Shown piece by piece: positions 40,121 to 46,897 of a stretch of 46,897 nt of DNA (the stretch's first letter is position 1; each line of letters opens with the position of its first letter). The translations under genes and the position numbers were made by a program. Source of the DNA: Clostridia bacterium (GTDB taxonomy: Bacteria; Bacillota; Clostridia; Christensenellales; Aristaeellaceae); NCBI GenBank assembly GCA_017476605.1, contig JAFUZM010000160.1, forward strand, positions 1-46,897. Direction: 5' to 3'. The notes under the pieces are model-generated. The model saw only the letters and a program-made list of their open reading frames with translations, was not told the DNA's origin and ran no database searches.

Positions 40121-41575
40121 ATGTCAAACGTTCGCACACGCTTTGCCCCAAGTCCCACCGGATATCTTCATCTGGGCGGCCTTCGCACAGCGCTGTATAC
40201 CTATCTGCTTGCCAAGAAGCATGGCGGAACCTTTATCCTCCGCATTGAGGATACCGATCAGGAGCGCGAGGTTCCCGGTGCCATTGATCTTATCTATAAA
40301 TCCATGCACGAGGCTGGACTCAATTATGATGAAGGCCCGGATGTCGGCGGTGACTACGGCCCATATATCCAGACGCAGAGACGGGATCTCTATCCCAAGT
40401 ATGCGTGGGAACTGGTCGAAAGCGGACATGCCTACTGCTGCTTCTGCTCCAAGGAAGACCTGGACAATCAGCGCAAGGAAGCCGAGGCACAGGGGCTCAC
40501 CTGGAAATACAACAAGAAGTGTCTTCATACCGTTTCCCTTGACGAGGCGAAAAAGCGCATCGCAAACGGCGAAAGCTATGTCATCCGTCAGAACATTCCC
40601 ACCGAGGGCAAAGCCTCCTTTGATGACCTCCTCTATGGTCATGTAGAGGTCGACTGCGACACTCTGGACGATAATGTTCTCCTCAAGGCAGACGGCCTTC
40701 CGACCTATAATTTTGCCAACGTGGTGGATGACCACCTGATGGGCATCACCCATGTCACCCGTGGCACGGAGTATCTCTCCTCCGCGCCCAAGTACAACCT
40801 TCTCTATGATGCATTTGGCTGGCAGCCGCCGCTCTATCTGCATCTGCCGCCGGTCATGAAGGATCAGACCAGGAAACTCTCCAAGCGCTATGGCGATCCC
40901 TCCTTTGAGGATCTGCTGGCACAGGGATATCTCAAAGAGGCGATCATCAATTTCATCGCCCTTCTCGGCTGGGCTCCCAAGGATACCAACGAGGAGTTCT
41001 TCAGCATGGACGATCTGATCCGTATCTTTGATGAGCGCGGCATCAACAAGAGCCCGTCCATCTTTGATATGAACAAGCTCACCTACTTTAACGCCGCCTA
41101 TATCCGCAAGCTTTCCCCCGAGGCCTATGCCGAGTACGCGAAGCCCTGGCTCACCCAGGTTCTAGACGCAGACAAATATGATCTCCCCCGTCTCTGCGAG
41201 CTGCTCCAGGGACGTACCGAGGTCTTCTCTCAGCTGCCGGATATGGTCCGCTTCCTTAAGGACATGCCGGGGTTTGATTCGGAGCTCTATATTAATAAGA
41301 AGAGCAAATCCTCTCTTGAAACCTCCAAGGCTGCCCTTGAGTTCATTCGTCCCATCGTGGAGGGCATCACCGACTGGAACGAAACCACCCTTCATGATGT
41401 CATCATGGCCGCAATTCCGGAATCCGGTATGAAGACCAGCCAGGTCCTCTGGCCGTTCCGCATTGCCATCACCGGTCAGGCGGCTACCCCCGGCGGTGCC
41501 TTTGAAATGGCCTACCTGCTGGGCCGCGAGGAAACCCTCCGTCGCCTCGCCGCATCTATGGAAAAGCTTGGATAA
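40121..41575 (+). CDS. gltX: glutamyl-tRNA synthetase
   Basis: GltX charges tRNA-Glu with glutamate. The start is the ATG 4 nt after GAGGAG (an ATG four codons earlier overlaps the ribosome site), giving 484 residues. Motifs FAPSPTGYLHLGGLRTALY (HIGH) near the start, LSKRYGD (KMSKS) near residue 255 and the bacterial GluRS C-terminal helical domain are present. It lies 35 bp after glnS and is probably co-transcribed. A strong terminator follows 83 bp after the stop. Confidence 0.96.
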   Translation: MSNVRTRFAPSPTGYLHLGGLRTALYTYLLAKKHGGTFILRIEDTDQEREVPGAIDLIYKSMHEAGLNYDEGPDVGGDYGPYIQTQRRDLYPKYAWELVESGHAYCCFCSKEDLDNQRKEAEAQGLTWKYNKKCLHTVSLDEAKKRIANGESYVIRQNIPTEGKASFDDLLYGHVEVDCDTLDDNVLLKADGLPTYNFANVVDDHLMGITHVTRGTEYLSSAPKYNLLYDAFGWQPPLYLHLPPVMKDQTRKLSKRYGDPSFEDLLAQGYLKEAIINFIALLGWAPKDTNEEFFSMDDLIRIFDERGINKSPSIFDMNKLTYFNAAYIRKLSPEAYAEYAKPWLTQVLDADKYDLPRLCELLQGRTEVFSQLPDMVRFLKDMPGFDSELYINKKSKSSLETSKAALEFIRPIVEGITDWNETTLHDVIMAAIPESGMKTSQVLWPFRIAITGQAATPGGAFEMAYLLGREETLRRLAASMEKLG

Positions 41576-41658
41576 CTTCACATTTTCTTCTGACGTAGAG
41601 GCCGCCCGTTTACGAACGCAAAAGCGTAAAAAGGCCTCAAAAAGCCTGAAATCAATGG

Positions 41659-41709
41659 GTTTCCGCCACCGGAGCAGATCAACTCTGGTGACGGAAACTC
41701 TCTTTTTTC
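41659..41709 (+). terminator. terminator of glnS-gltX
   Basis: A stem of about 15 bp, GTTTCCG + CACCGGAG with CTCTGGTG + CGGAAAC, and an 8-nt loop, followed by TCTCTTTTTT. Confidence 0.9.
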
Positions 41710-41795
41710 GTATGCAGGAACTGCTCCATTCATAAGGTTATAGGTAGCATAGGTGGAATTGGTGCAATGTCAGTCAAAAATTGACGGGCATTATG

Positions 41796-41843
41796 CAAAA
41801 GCGGCGGTCAACCAGAAAACAATCAGGTTGACCGCCGCTTTTG
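41796..41843. repeat. 18-bp perfect inverted repeat ahead of the AAA ATPase gene
   Basis: CAAAAGCGGCGGTCAACC (41796-41813) and its exact complement (41826-41843) surround a 12-nt loop. The right arm contains the TTGACC -35 element of the ATPase promoter. It may be a bidirectional terminator, an operator, or the end of a small mobile element. Confidence 0.7.
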
Positions 41844-41856
41844 AATACTGTATAAT
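41828..41856 (+). promoter_or_regulatory. predicted promoter of the AAA ATPase gene
   Basis: TTGACC (41828-41833), 17 bp, TATAAT (41851-41856). The -35 lies in the right arm of the inverted repeat. Downstream, GGCGGT (41869-41874) and ACCGCC (41897-41902) form a second, related hairpin in the leader just before AGGAGG. Confidence 0.65.
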
Positions 41857-41921
41857 TTTGGTATAAACGGCGGTGAAATGCATTTTAATGTGACAAACCG
41901 CCACTTTAGGAGGCTGTGAAT

Positions 41922-43358
41922 ATGATCGGAAGACAATATGAAGTGAAAGAGTTAAACCGTCTCTACGATAGGAATAAAGCTGAACTGGTTGCAATTTACG
42001 GAAGAAGACGCGTCGGGAAAACGTATCTGATTGATGAAACTTTTGAAGGCCGGATTACGTTCAGACACGCCAGTTTAGCTCCGGAGGAAGAAGAAACGGA
42101 CAAATCCCGGTTGCGTGCACAGCTTGACCACTTCTATAGCTCGCTTGTACTTTTTGGAGTTGAAGCGGAAAAGGCACCGGATTCGTGGTTTGAAGCATTT
42201 CTTATGTTGGAAATGCATCTTCAAAAAATAGATGATGGTTCCAGGCAACTTGTCTTTTTTGATGAACTTCCCTGGCTTGATACTCCAAGATCAAGGTTTG
42301 TAAAAGCGTTTGAAGGCTTTTGGAATAATTGGGGATGTCACAGAAAAAACCTCATGGTTGTGGTATGTGGAAGCGCGAACTCATGGATATTGGATGAACT
42401 GATCAATAATCATGGAGGGTTGTATGATCGTGTTACCTATGAGATAAAACTGTCTCCGTTTACATTGTGTGAATGTAGGGAGTTCTATAAAGCGAATAAC
42501 ATTAATTTCTCTGATTATGATATTGTACAGAGTTATATGATTTTTGGTGGTATCCCCTACTATCTCGGTTATATGGATGGAGAACTCAGTCTGGCTCAAA
42601 ATGTCGATCGTGTGTTTTTTACAGAGAATGCAAAGCTAAGATTTGAATATGACAGGTTGTTTGAATCGGCCTTTGTCAATCCGGAAGCGGTAAAAGCAAT
42701 AGTTGAATTGCTTTATACAAACAATAACGGATTTTCCAGATCTGAGATATCAAGTAAACTTGGAATTTCGGACGGGGGCCGTCTGTCCCGCCATTTAAAT
42801 TCTTTGATTGCCAGTGATTTTATCATGAAATATGTTCCGTTTGGCTCGGGAAAAAGGGATGAACACTATAAACTGGTTGATCCGTTCTGCATATTCTTTA
42901 ACCACTTTGTTCAACATCAAAAGGGGACAAACAAGCATTTCTGGCAACAAAATGTAACCGCGCCGGCTGTCGTAGCATGGAGAGGATTGGCATTCGAGAG
43001 AGTGTGTTTTAATCACGTCGATCAGATAAAGTCTGCTCTCGGAATTGCAGATGTTATAACGTCGGTATCTGCTTGGACAAAAATCTCCAATGACGATAAC
43101 GGAGCCCAAATTGATATGCTGATCGTGAGAAACGACAATGTGATAAACATGTGCGAGATCAAGTATTCCAGTGATGATTTTGTGGTGGATAACCAATACT
43201 ATCGTAAGTTAGTGAGCAGGCAGGAATTATTGGCCACCCAGGTTTCGAGAAAATATTCCATCTACAATACTCTGATAACAACATTCGGTCTTAAAAAAAA
43301 TGAACATAGTGGAATCTTCATTAGAATGCTTACTATGAAGGACTTGTTTGCATTTTAA
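41922..43358 (+). CDS. archaeal-type AAA ATPase with DUF234 nuclease-like C-terminus
   Basis: A 478-residue protein; the start ATG is 8 nt after AGGAGG. The N-terminal AAA domain has GRQYEVKELNRLY, Walker A IYGRRRVGKT (about 27-36) and Walker B LVFFDELPWL (about 108-117). A winged-helix region follows (about 260-310, FSRSEISSKLGISDGGRLSRHL). The C-terminus has an ID(M)L...N.CEIKYS pattern (about 400-425), like the D..ExK core of PD-(D/E)xK nucleases. The family is widespread in bacteria and archaea, often in variable regions, and its role is unclear. Codon use is more AT-rich than in gltX, consistent with transfer. Confidence 0.88.
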   Translation: MIGRQYEVKELNRLYDRNKAELVAIYGRRRVGKTYLIDETFEGRITFRHASLAPEEEETDKSRLRAQLDHFYSSLVLFGVEAEKAPDSWFEAFLMLEMHLQKIDDGSRQLVFFDELPWLDTPRSRFVKAFEGFWNNWGCHRKNLMVVVCGSANSWILDELINNHGGLYDRVTYEIKLSPFTLCECREFYKANNINFSDYDIVQSYMIFGGIPYYLGYMDGELSLAQNVDRVFFTENAKLRFEYDRLFESAFVNPEAVKAIVELLYTNNNGFSRSEISSKLGISDGGRLSRHLNSLIASDFIMKYVPFGSGKRDEHYKLVDPFCIFFNHFVQHQKGTNKHFWQQNVTAPAVVAWRGLAFERVCFNHVDQIKSALGIADVITSVSAWTKISNDDNGAQIDMLIVRNDNVINMCEIKYSSDDFVVDNQYYRKLVSRQELLATQVSRKYSIYNTLITTFGLKKNEHSGIFIRMLTMKDLFAF

Positions 43359-43494
43359 TGGTTTTAAATACTATGGCAAAGACATCCCCTATATTTCATT
43401 TTCCCCGGAAAAGGAGTGCAAAGTGTGGGCATGTTACCTGCTGATGGAAAACGGAATTGTTGCGGCAGTCAGAATAAGTAATCATGGTGGATGT

Positions 43495-43992
43495 ATGATG
43501 AAACGAGTAATTGTGATTGGAAGCCCCGGTGCCGGGAAAAGCACCTTTGCAAGACGATTGCGGGATAAGACAGGACTTCCTCTGTATTATCTGGATATGA
43601 TCTGGCATCTGCCGGACAGGACAACGATAAGCAAGGAAGAGTTTGATGAAACGCTTGTTAGAATACTCGCAACGGAGCGCTGGATCATAGATGGAAATTA
43701 TGGTCGAACAATGGAAATGCGGCTGAAATACTGTGATACGGTTTTCCTGCTGGACTATCCTCTCCATGTTTGTTTGGAGGGAGCAAGTTCTCGGGTCGGA
43801 GTAAAGAGAGAAGAGATTCCCTGGGTGGAAGAAGAACTTGATGAAGCGTTCAGGCAATGGATTATCGACTTTCCAAAGACAAAGCTGCCCCGGATCTATC
43901 AGCTTTTGGATGAGTACCAGGAAGGAAAAGAGATACACATCTTTCATTCACGAAATGATGCAGATCAGTACCTGGCGAGGATGAACGGATGA
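43495..43992 (+). CDS. P-loop adenylate-kinase-like protein (DNA topology modulation FlaR-type)
   Basis: A 165-residue protein from the ATG 6 nt after GGTGG (the frame is open upstream to 43348). Walker A is IGSPGAGKSTFARRL (about residues 9-23), followed by the family pattern LDMIWHLPDRTTISKEEF, ATERWIIDGNYGRTMEMRL and VFLLDYPLHVC. Members are annotated as topology modulation or adenylate-kinase-like proteins without a settled function. The 100 bp upstream, which read GKDIPYISFSPEKECKVW in frame, are also protein-like and may be a remnant of another gene. Confidence 0.82.
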   Translation: MMKRVIVIGSPGAGKSTFARRLRDKTGLPLYYLDMIWHLPDRTTISKEEFDETLVRILATERWIIDGNYGRTMEMRLKYCDTVFLLDYPLHVCLEGASSRVGVKREEIPWVEEELDEAFRQWIIDFPKTKLPRIYQLLDEYQEGKEIHIFHSRNDADQYLARMNG

Positions 43993-44573
43993 CATAAAAG
44001 AGAATGCTGCGGATCGGAAGATATGAGTTTTCCCGCTGCATTGTCCGGTTGTGTGCGCAATGCGCCATGGTATACAGTTTGTGTGGTTCCACAACATATT
44101 GTGGTTAACCCAAACCGTCTTTCCCCGTTTCAGGTACATACGCTGCCTTCCTGTTTGTGTTTCTCACTCCCTCAAACCGTCATCCGGGCAGGGTTCGTTC
44201 GGATGCTTTTCTTCCTTTGCTCCTCCCCTCTCTCCCCAATGCAGCATTATCCGATCGGTTTCTATTTTGTGCCCTCGAAAAAAGTTCTCCCCTCTTTCCG
44301 TTAATACAGCGAAAGGTCAAGGTAAGGTCAATATTTAGTATGCTCGCGTCGATTTTCACACAATATCTATGAAAATTGGGAGAACTTTTTTGCCAAACCT
44401 GCTGAAAAAAGCAAATAAAAAAGATTTCTTTCCGGAAAGGATTGAAAAACTTCTATCCCACGACTATAATGGGAGGGCACGCCAAAATTGAATACATTAA
44501 GGATTTCAAATGCCCCTGCTTTTTTCTGTCCTAATTGTTACAAAAATGTAATAATTTATTTCAGAAAACTTCC
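43993..44573. other. gap between the P-loop gene and the nrdDG promoter
   Basis: About 580 bp with no supported gene; the reading frames across it are Phe/Pro/Ser-rich shadows. ACACAATATCTATGAA at 44358-44373 resembles half of an NrdR box but lacks the right half. Several A/T-rich runs precede the nrdD promoter. Confidence 0.45.
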
Positions 44574-44602
44574 TTGACAGAAGGATAGCAGGGGCATATA
44601 AT
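44574..44602 (+). promoter_or_regulatory. consensus promoter of nrdDG
   Basis: TTGACA (44574-44579), 17 bp, TATAAT (44597-44602): both hexamers perfect. It is 57 bp before the nrdD start. Confidence 0.92.
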
Positions 44603-44606
44603 GTGT
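44591..44606 (+). promoter_or_regulatory. NrdR box 1, overlapping the -10
   Basis: GGGGCATATAATGTGT. The right half (ATATAATGTGT) fits the NrdR consensus well and the left half poorly. It covers the -10 hexamer, so binding would block RNA polymerase. Confidence 0.6.
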
Positions 44607-44623
44607 CCTGTTCGTGGCAAAAA

Positions 44624-44639
44624 CCACAATATCTAGTGT
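44624..44639 (+). promoter_or_regulatory. NrdR box 2
   Basis: CCACAATATCTAGTGT, close to the palindromic consensus. It is 33 bp downstream of box 1, about three helical turns, the usual arrangement for the paired boxes. Confidence 0.72.
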
Positions 44640-44658
44640 TTAAGGGGTTTGAGGGGTT

Positions 44659-46833
44659 ATGAAAATTATCAAGAGGAATGGTTCTGAGGAAATTTTTAAC
44701 AGACAGAAAATTTCGAATGCCATCCGGAAAGCAAACACAACGGTTGAGGAAAAGTACCGTCTGACCGAGGTTCAGGTGGATCGCATTGTGGATGCCGTTA
44801 TTCTCTCATGTGAGCAGCTTAACCGCACGCCCAGTGTCGAAGAAATCCAGGACATGGTGGAAGACCAGATCATGGCACATGGTGCTTTTGAACTGGCCAA
44901 GCATTACATTACCTATCGCTATACCCGTTCTCTGGTTCGCAAGAACAATACCACAGATGACCGCATTCTCTCCCTTATCGAATGCAATAATGAGGAAGCC
45001 AAACAGGAGAATGCAAACAAGAATCCCATCGTGAATTCGACACAGCGCGACTACATTGCAGGCGAGGTGAGCCGTGATCTCACGGAGCGCATCCTCCTGC
45101 CTCAGGATATCGTCGAAGCGCACAACGAGGGCATCATCCACTTCCATGACAGCGATTACTATGCACAGCATATGCATAACTGTGATCTTGTCAATCTCGA
45201 GGACATGCTGCAGAATGGAACCGTCATTACCGGAACGCTGATCGAACGTCCGCATTCCTTCTCCACGGCCTGCAACATTGCCACGCAGATCATTGCCCAG
45301 GTTGCGTCGAACCAGTATGGCGGACAGTCCATTTCTCTGGCTCACCTGGCCCCGTTTGTCCAGGTCTCCCGCGAAAAGATTCGCAAGTCTGTCATTGAAG
45401 AGCTGAATGCCGTCGGTCTTGAGCCGTCGCAGGAAACCATCACCTCGCTCACGGAAAAGCGTCTTCGTGAGGAAGTCCGCCGCGGCATCCAGACCATCCA
45501 GTATCAGGTTGTTACCCTGCTGACCACCAACGGTCAGGCGCCCTTTGTCACCGTGTTCATGTATCTGGGTGAGGCCAAGAACGATCAGGAGCGGGAAGAT
45601 CTCGCACTCATCATCGAGGAGACACTGGAGCAGCGCTGGCAGGGCGTCAAGAATGAGAAGGGTGTCTGGGTCACCCCTGCTTTCCCGAAGCTCATCTACG
45701 TCCTTGAGGAGGACAATATCCACGAGGACAGCAAGTACTGGTATCTGACCAAGCTGGCTGCCAAGTGCACCGCCCGCCGCATGGTGCCCGATTACATCAC
45801 CGAGAAGAAGATTCAGGAGCTCAAGATCGACAAAAACGGCGAGGGCCACTGCTATCCCTGCATGGGCTGCCGCAGCTTCCTGACCCCCTATGTCGATGAG
45901 AACAATCAGCCCAAGTACTATGGTCGCTTTAATCAGGGCGTTGTCACACTGAACCTTGTGGATCTGGCTCTTTCCTCCGGTGGAAACCGTGACAAGTTCT
46001 GGGAGATCTTTGATGAGCGCCTCGACCTTTGCTACCGTGCACTCATGTGCCGCCACAACCGTCTCAAGGGAACGCTCTCGGATGCCGCCCCGATCCTCTG
46101 GCAGTATGGTGCCTGTGCACGTCTTGAAAAGGGCGAGCCCATTGACAAGCTCCTGTACGGCGGATATTCCACGCTGTCCCTCGGCTATGCCGGCCTTTAC
46201 GAATGTGTCCGTTACATGACCGGCAAGAGCCACACCGATCCGGATGCCACCCCGTTTGCACTTGAGATCATGGAATACCTGAATGCTGCCTGCCGCAAGT
46301 GGAAGGCCATGCACAATATTGATTTCAGTCTCTACGGCACCCCGCTCGAGTCCACCACCTACAAGTTCGCCAAGTGTCTCCAGCGTCGTTTCGGCGTCAT
46401 CCCGGGCGTCACGGACAAGAGCTACATCACAAACAGCTATCATGTGCACGTCACCGAGGAGATTGATGCCTTCAAGAAGCTTGAGTTTGAAGCTCAGTTC
46501 CAGCGTCTCTCCCCCGGCGGGGCCATCTCCTATGTCGAGGTTCCGGACATGCAGAACAATCTGGATGCCGTGCTTGAGATCATGAAATTCATCTATGACA
46601 ACATCATCTACGCAGAGCTCAATACCAAATCGGACTACTGCCAGGTCTGCGGCTATGATGGCGAGATTTCGATTGTGGAGGAAAACAGCAAGCTCATCTG
46701 GAAATGTCCTCAGTGCGGCAATACCGATCAGGACAAGATGAATGTCGCCCGCAGAACCTGCGGCTATATCGGCACTCAGTTCTGGAATCAGGGCCGGACC
46801 CAGGAAATTAAAGAGCGTGTGCTGCACCTGTAA
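44659..46833 (+). CDS. nrdD: anaerobic ribonucleoside-triphosphate reductase (class III)
   Basis: NrdD reduces ribonucleoside triphosphates to deoxy forms without oxygen, using a glycyl radical installed by NrdG. The 724-residue sequence has an N-terminal ATP-cone (about 1-95, IIKRNGSEEIFNRQKI) for allosteric control, the catalytic barrel with the HNCDLVNLEDML region, a C-terminal zinc site (CQVCGYDG and CPQCGNT), and the glycyl-radical motif RTCGYIG with the radical Gly near 702. nrdG follows 2 bp later. The promoter carries NrdR boxes, and nrdR itself is at 33810-34274. Confidence 0.98.
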   Translation: MKIIKRNGSEEIFNRQKISNAIRKANTTVEEKYRLTEVQVDRIVDAVILSCEQLNRTPSVEEIQDMVEDQIMAHGAFELAKHYITYRYTRSLVRKNNTTDDRILSLIECNNEEAKQENANKNPIVNSTQRDYIAGEVSRDLTERILLPQDIVEAHNEGIIHFHDSDYYAQHMHNCDLVNLEDMLQNGTVITGTLIERPHSFSTACNIATQIIAQVASNQYGGQSISLAHLAPFVQVSREKIRKSVIEELNAVGLEPSQETITSLTEKRLREEVRRGIQTIQYQVVTLLTTNGQAPFVTVFMYLGEAKNDQEREDLALIIEETLEQRWQGVKNEKGVWVTPAFPKLIYVLEEDNIHEDSKYWYLTKLAAKCTARRMVPDYITEKKIQELKIDKNGEGHCYPCMGCRSFLTPYVDENNQPKYYGRFNQGVVTLNLVDLALSSGGNRDKFWEIFDERLDLCYRALMCRHNRLKGTLSDAAPILWQYGACARLEKGEPIDKLLYGGYSTLSLGYAGLYECVRYMTGKSHTDPDATPFALEIMEYLNAACRKWKAMHNIDFSLYGTPLESTTYKFAKCLQRRFGVIPGVTDKSYITNSYHVHVTEEIDAFKKLEFEAQFQRLSPGGAISYVEVPDMQNNLDAVLEIMKFIYDNIIYAELNTKSDYCQVCGYDGEISIVEENSKLIWKCPQCGNTDQDKMNVARRTCGYIGTQFWNQGRTQEIKERVLHL

Positions 46834-46835
46834 GC

Positions 46836-46897
46836 ATGTACTATAGCGCGATCAAGAAAATGGACATTGCAGACGGTCCGGGCGTCAGGGTTACCCT
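46836..46897 (+). CDS. nrdG: NrdD-activating radical SAM enzyme, N-terminal fragment (cut by window end)
   Basis: The first 20 codons read MYYSAIKKMDIADGPGVRVT, a typical NrdG N-terminus with the D(I/C).DGPGVR block. The radical SAM CxxxCxxC motif would lie beyond the window. NrdG generates the glycyl radical on NrdD. It starts 2 bp after nrdD, as is usual. Confidence 0.9.
   Translation, partial: MYYSAIKKMDIADGPGVRVT

Noticed and set aside
44358-44373. Third NrdR box upstream of nrdD
   Set aside because: Only the left half matches, and it is more than 200 bp from the promoter.
44806-46827. A 673-codon open frame antisense to nrdD
   Set aside because: It lies wholly within the convincing nrdD gene on the other strand. 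Its composition is that expected from the reverse of a GC-biased third position, and it has no ribosome site.
1-46897. CRISPR arrays, tRNA and rRNA genes
   Set aside because: I saw no regularly spaced repeats and no cloverleaf or rRNA-like stretch. A tRNA scan would be decisive for short genes I may have missed.

Overview
The window reads as a chromosomal segment of a monoderm, anaerobic Bacillota (Clostridia- or Erysipelotrichia-like). The grounds are clean AGGAGG Shine-Dalgarno sites, frequent TTGACA/TATAAT promoters, an infC-rpmI-rplT operon behind an attenuator leader, a glycyl-radical class III ribonucleotide reductase (nrdD and the start of nrdG) with an NrdR repressor gene, FloA/NfeD membrane proteins, and glnS beside gltX. 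The genus cannot be fixed from sequence alone. Base composition looks moderate in core genes and clearly more AT-rich in three accessory stretches (about 10.3-14.1, 25.7-29.6 and 41.8-44.5 kb).

Layout: 0.3-2.2 kb, a large DDE transposase with an AT-hook tail. 2.4-6.0 kb (+), murC, a zinc-dependent phospholipase C-like gene, mtnN and rpsT. 6.1-10.3 kb (-), an apparent operon of two tandem uracil-DNA glycosylases, nfeD, floA, a membrane-anchored disordered protein and a LytTR response regulator. 10.3-14.1 kb, an accessory island with a Panacea-type toxin-antitoxin pair, an orphan ORF, a second antitoxin followed by a wrecked toxin, and a short repeat present four times. 14.1-15.5 kb (-), infC-rpmI-rplT with promoter and attenuator. 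15.6-17.9 kb (+), a PAS-GGDEF diguanylate cyclase and an integral membrane protein. 17.9-26.0 kb (-), a compact run of SWIM protein, SNF2 ATPase, a secreted PIG-L/phosphodiester-glycosidase fusion, rsmA, a family 2 glycosyltransferase and a small HTH protein, with a second AT-hook transposase just upstream. 28.1-28.9 kb (-), a YebC-family regulator. 29.6-31.4 kb (+), a FIST-GGDEF sensor. 31.6-37.5 kb (-), a secreted Cys-rich PG-binding-like protein, deoB, nrdR, and a three-gene membrane module made of a MotA/TolQ-like channel with a long coiled tail, an OmpA/MotB-like partner and a single-pass protein. 37.8-41.6 kb (+), a MarR regulator, glnS and gltX. 41.9-44.0 kb, an AAA ATPase with a nuclease-like C-terminus and a small P-loop kinase-like protein. 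44.6-46.9 kb (+), nrdD and nrdG (cut by the window end), behind a consensus promoter that carries two NrdR-box-like sites.

The genes cover cell wall synthesis, translation, nucleotide metabolism, DNA repair and c-di-GMP signalling. The strongest leads for something new are the ZorAB-like motor module without recognisable effectors, the tandem UDG pair in which one copy has lost its iron-sulfur cysteines, the pair of divergent AT-hook transposases (one apparently lacking an expected catalytic Asp), a compact RNA-like structure near 29.1 kb, and hairpins that sit between the Shine-Dalgarno site and the start codon of two unrelated genes.
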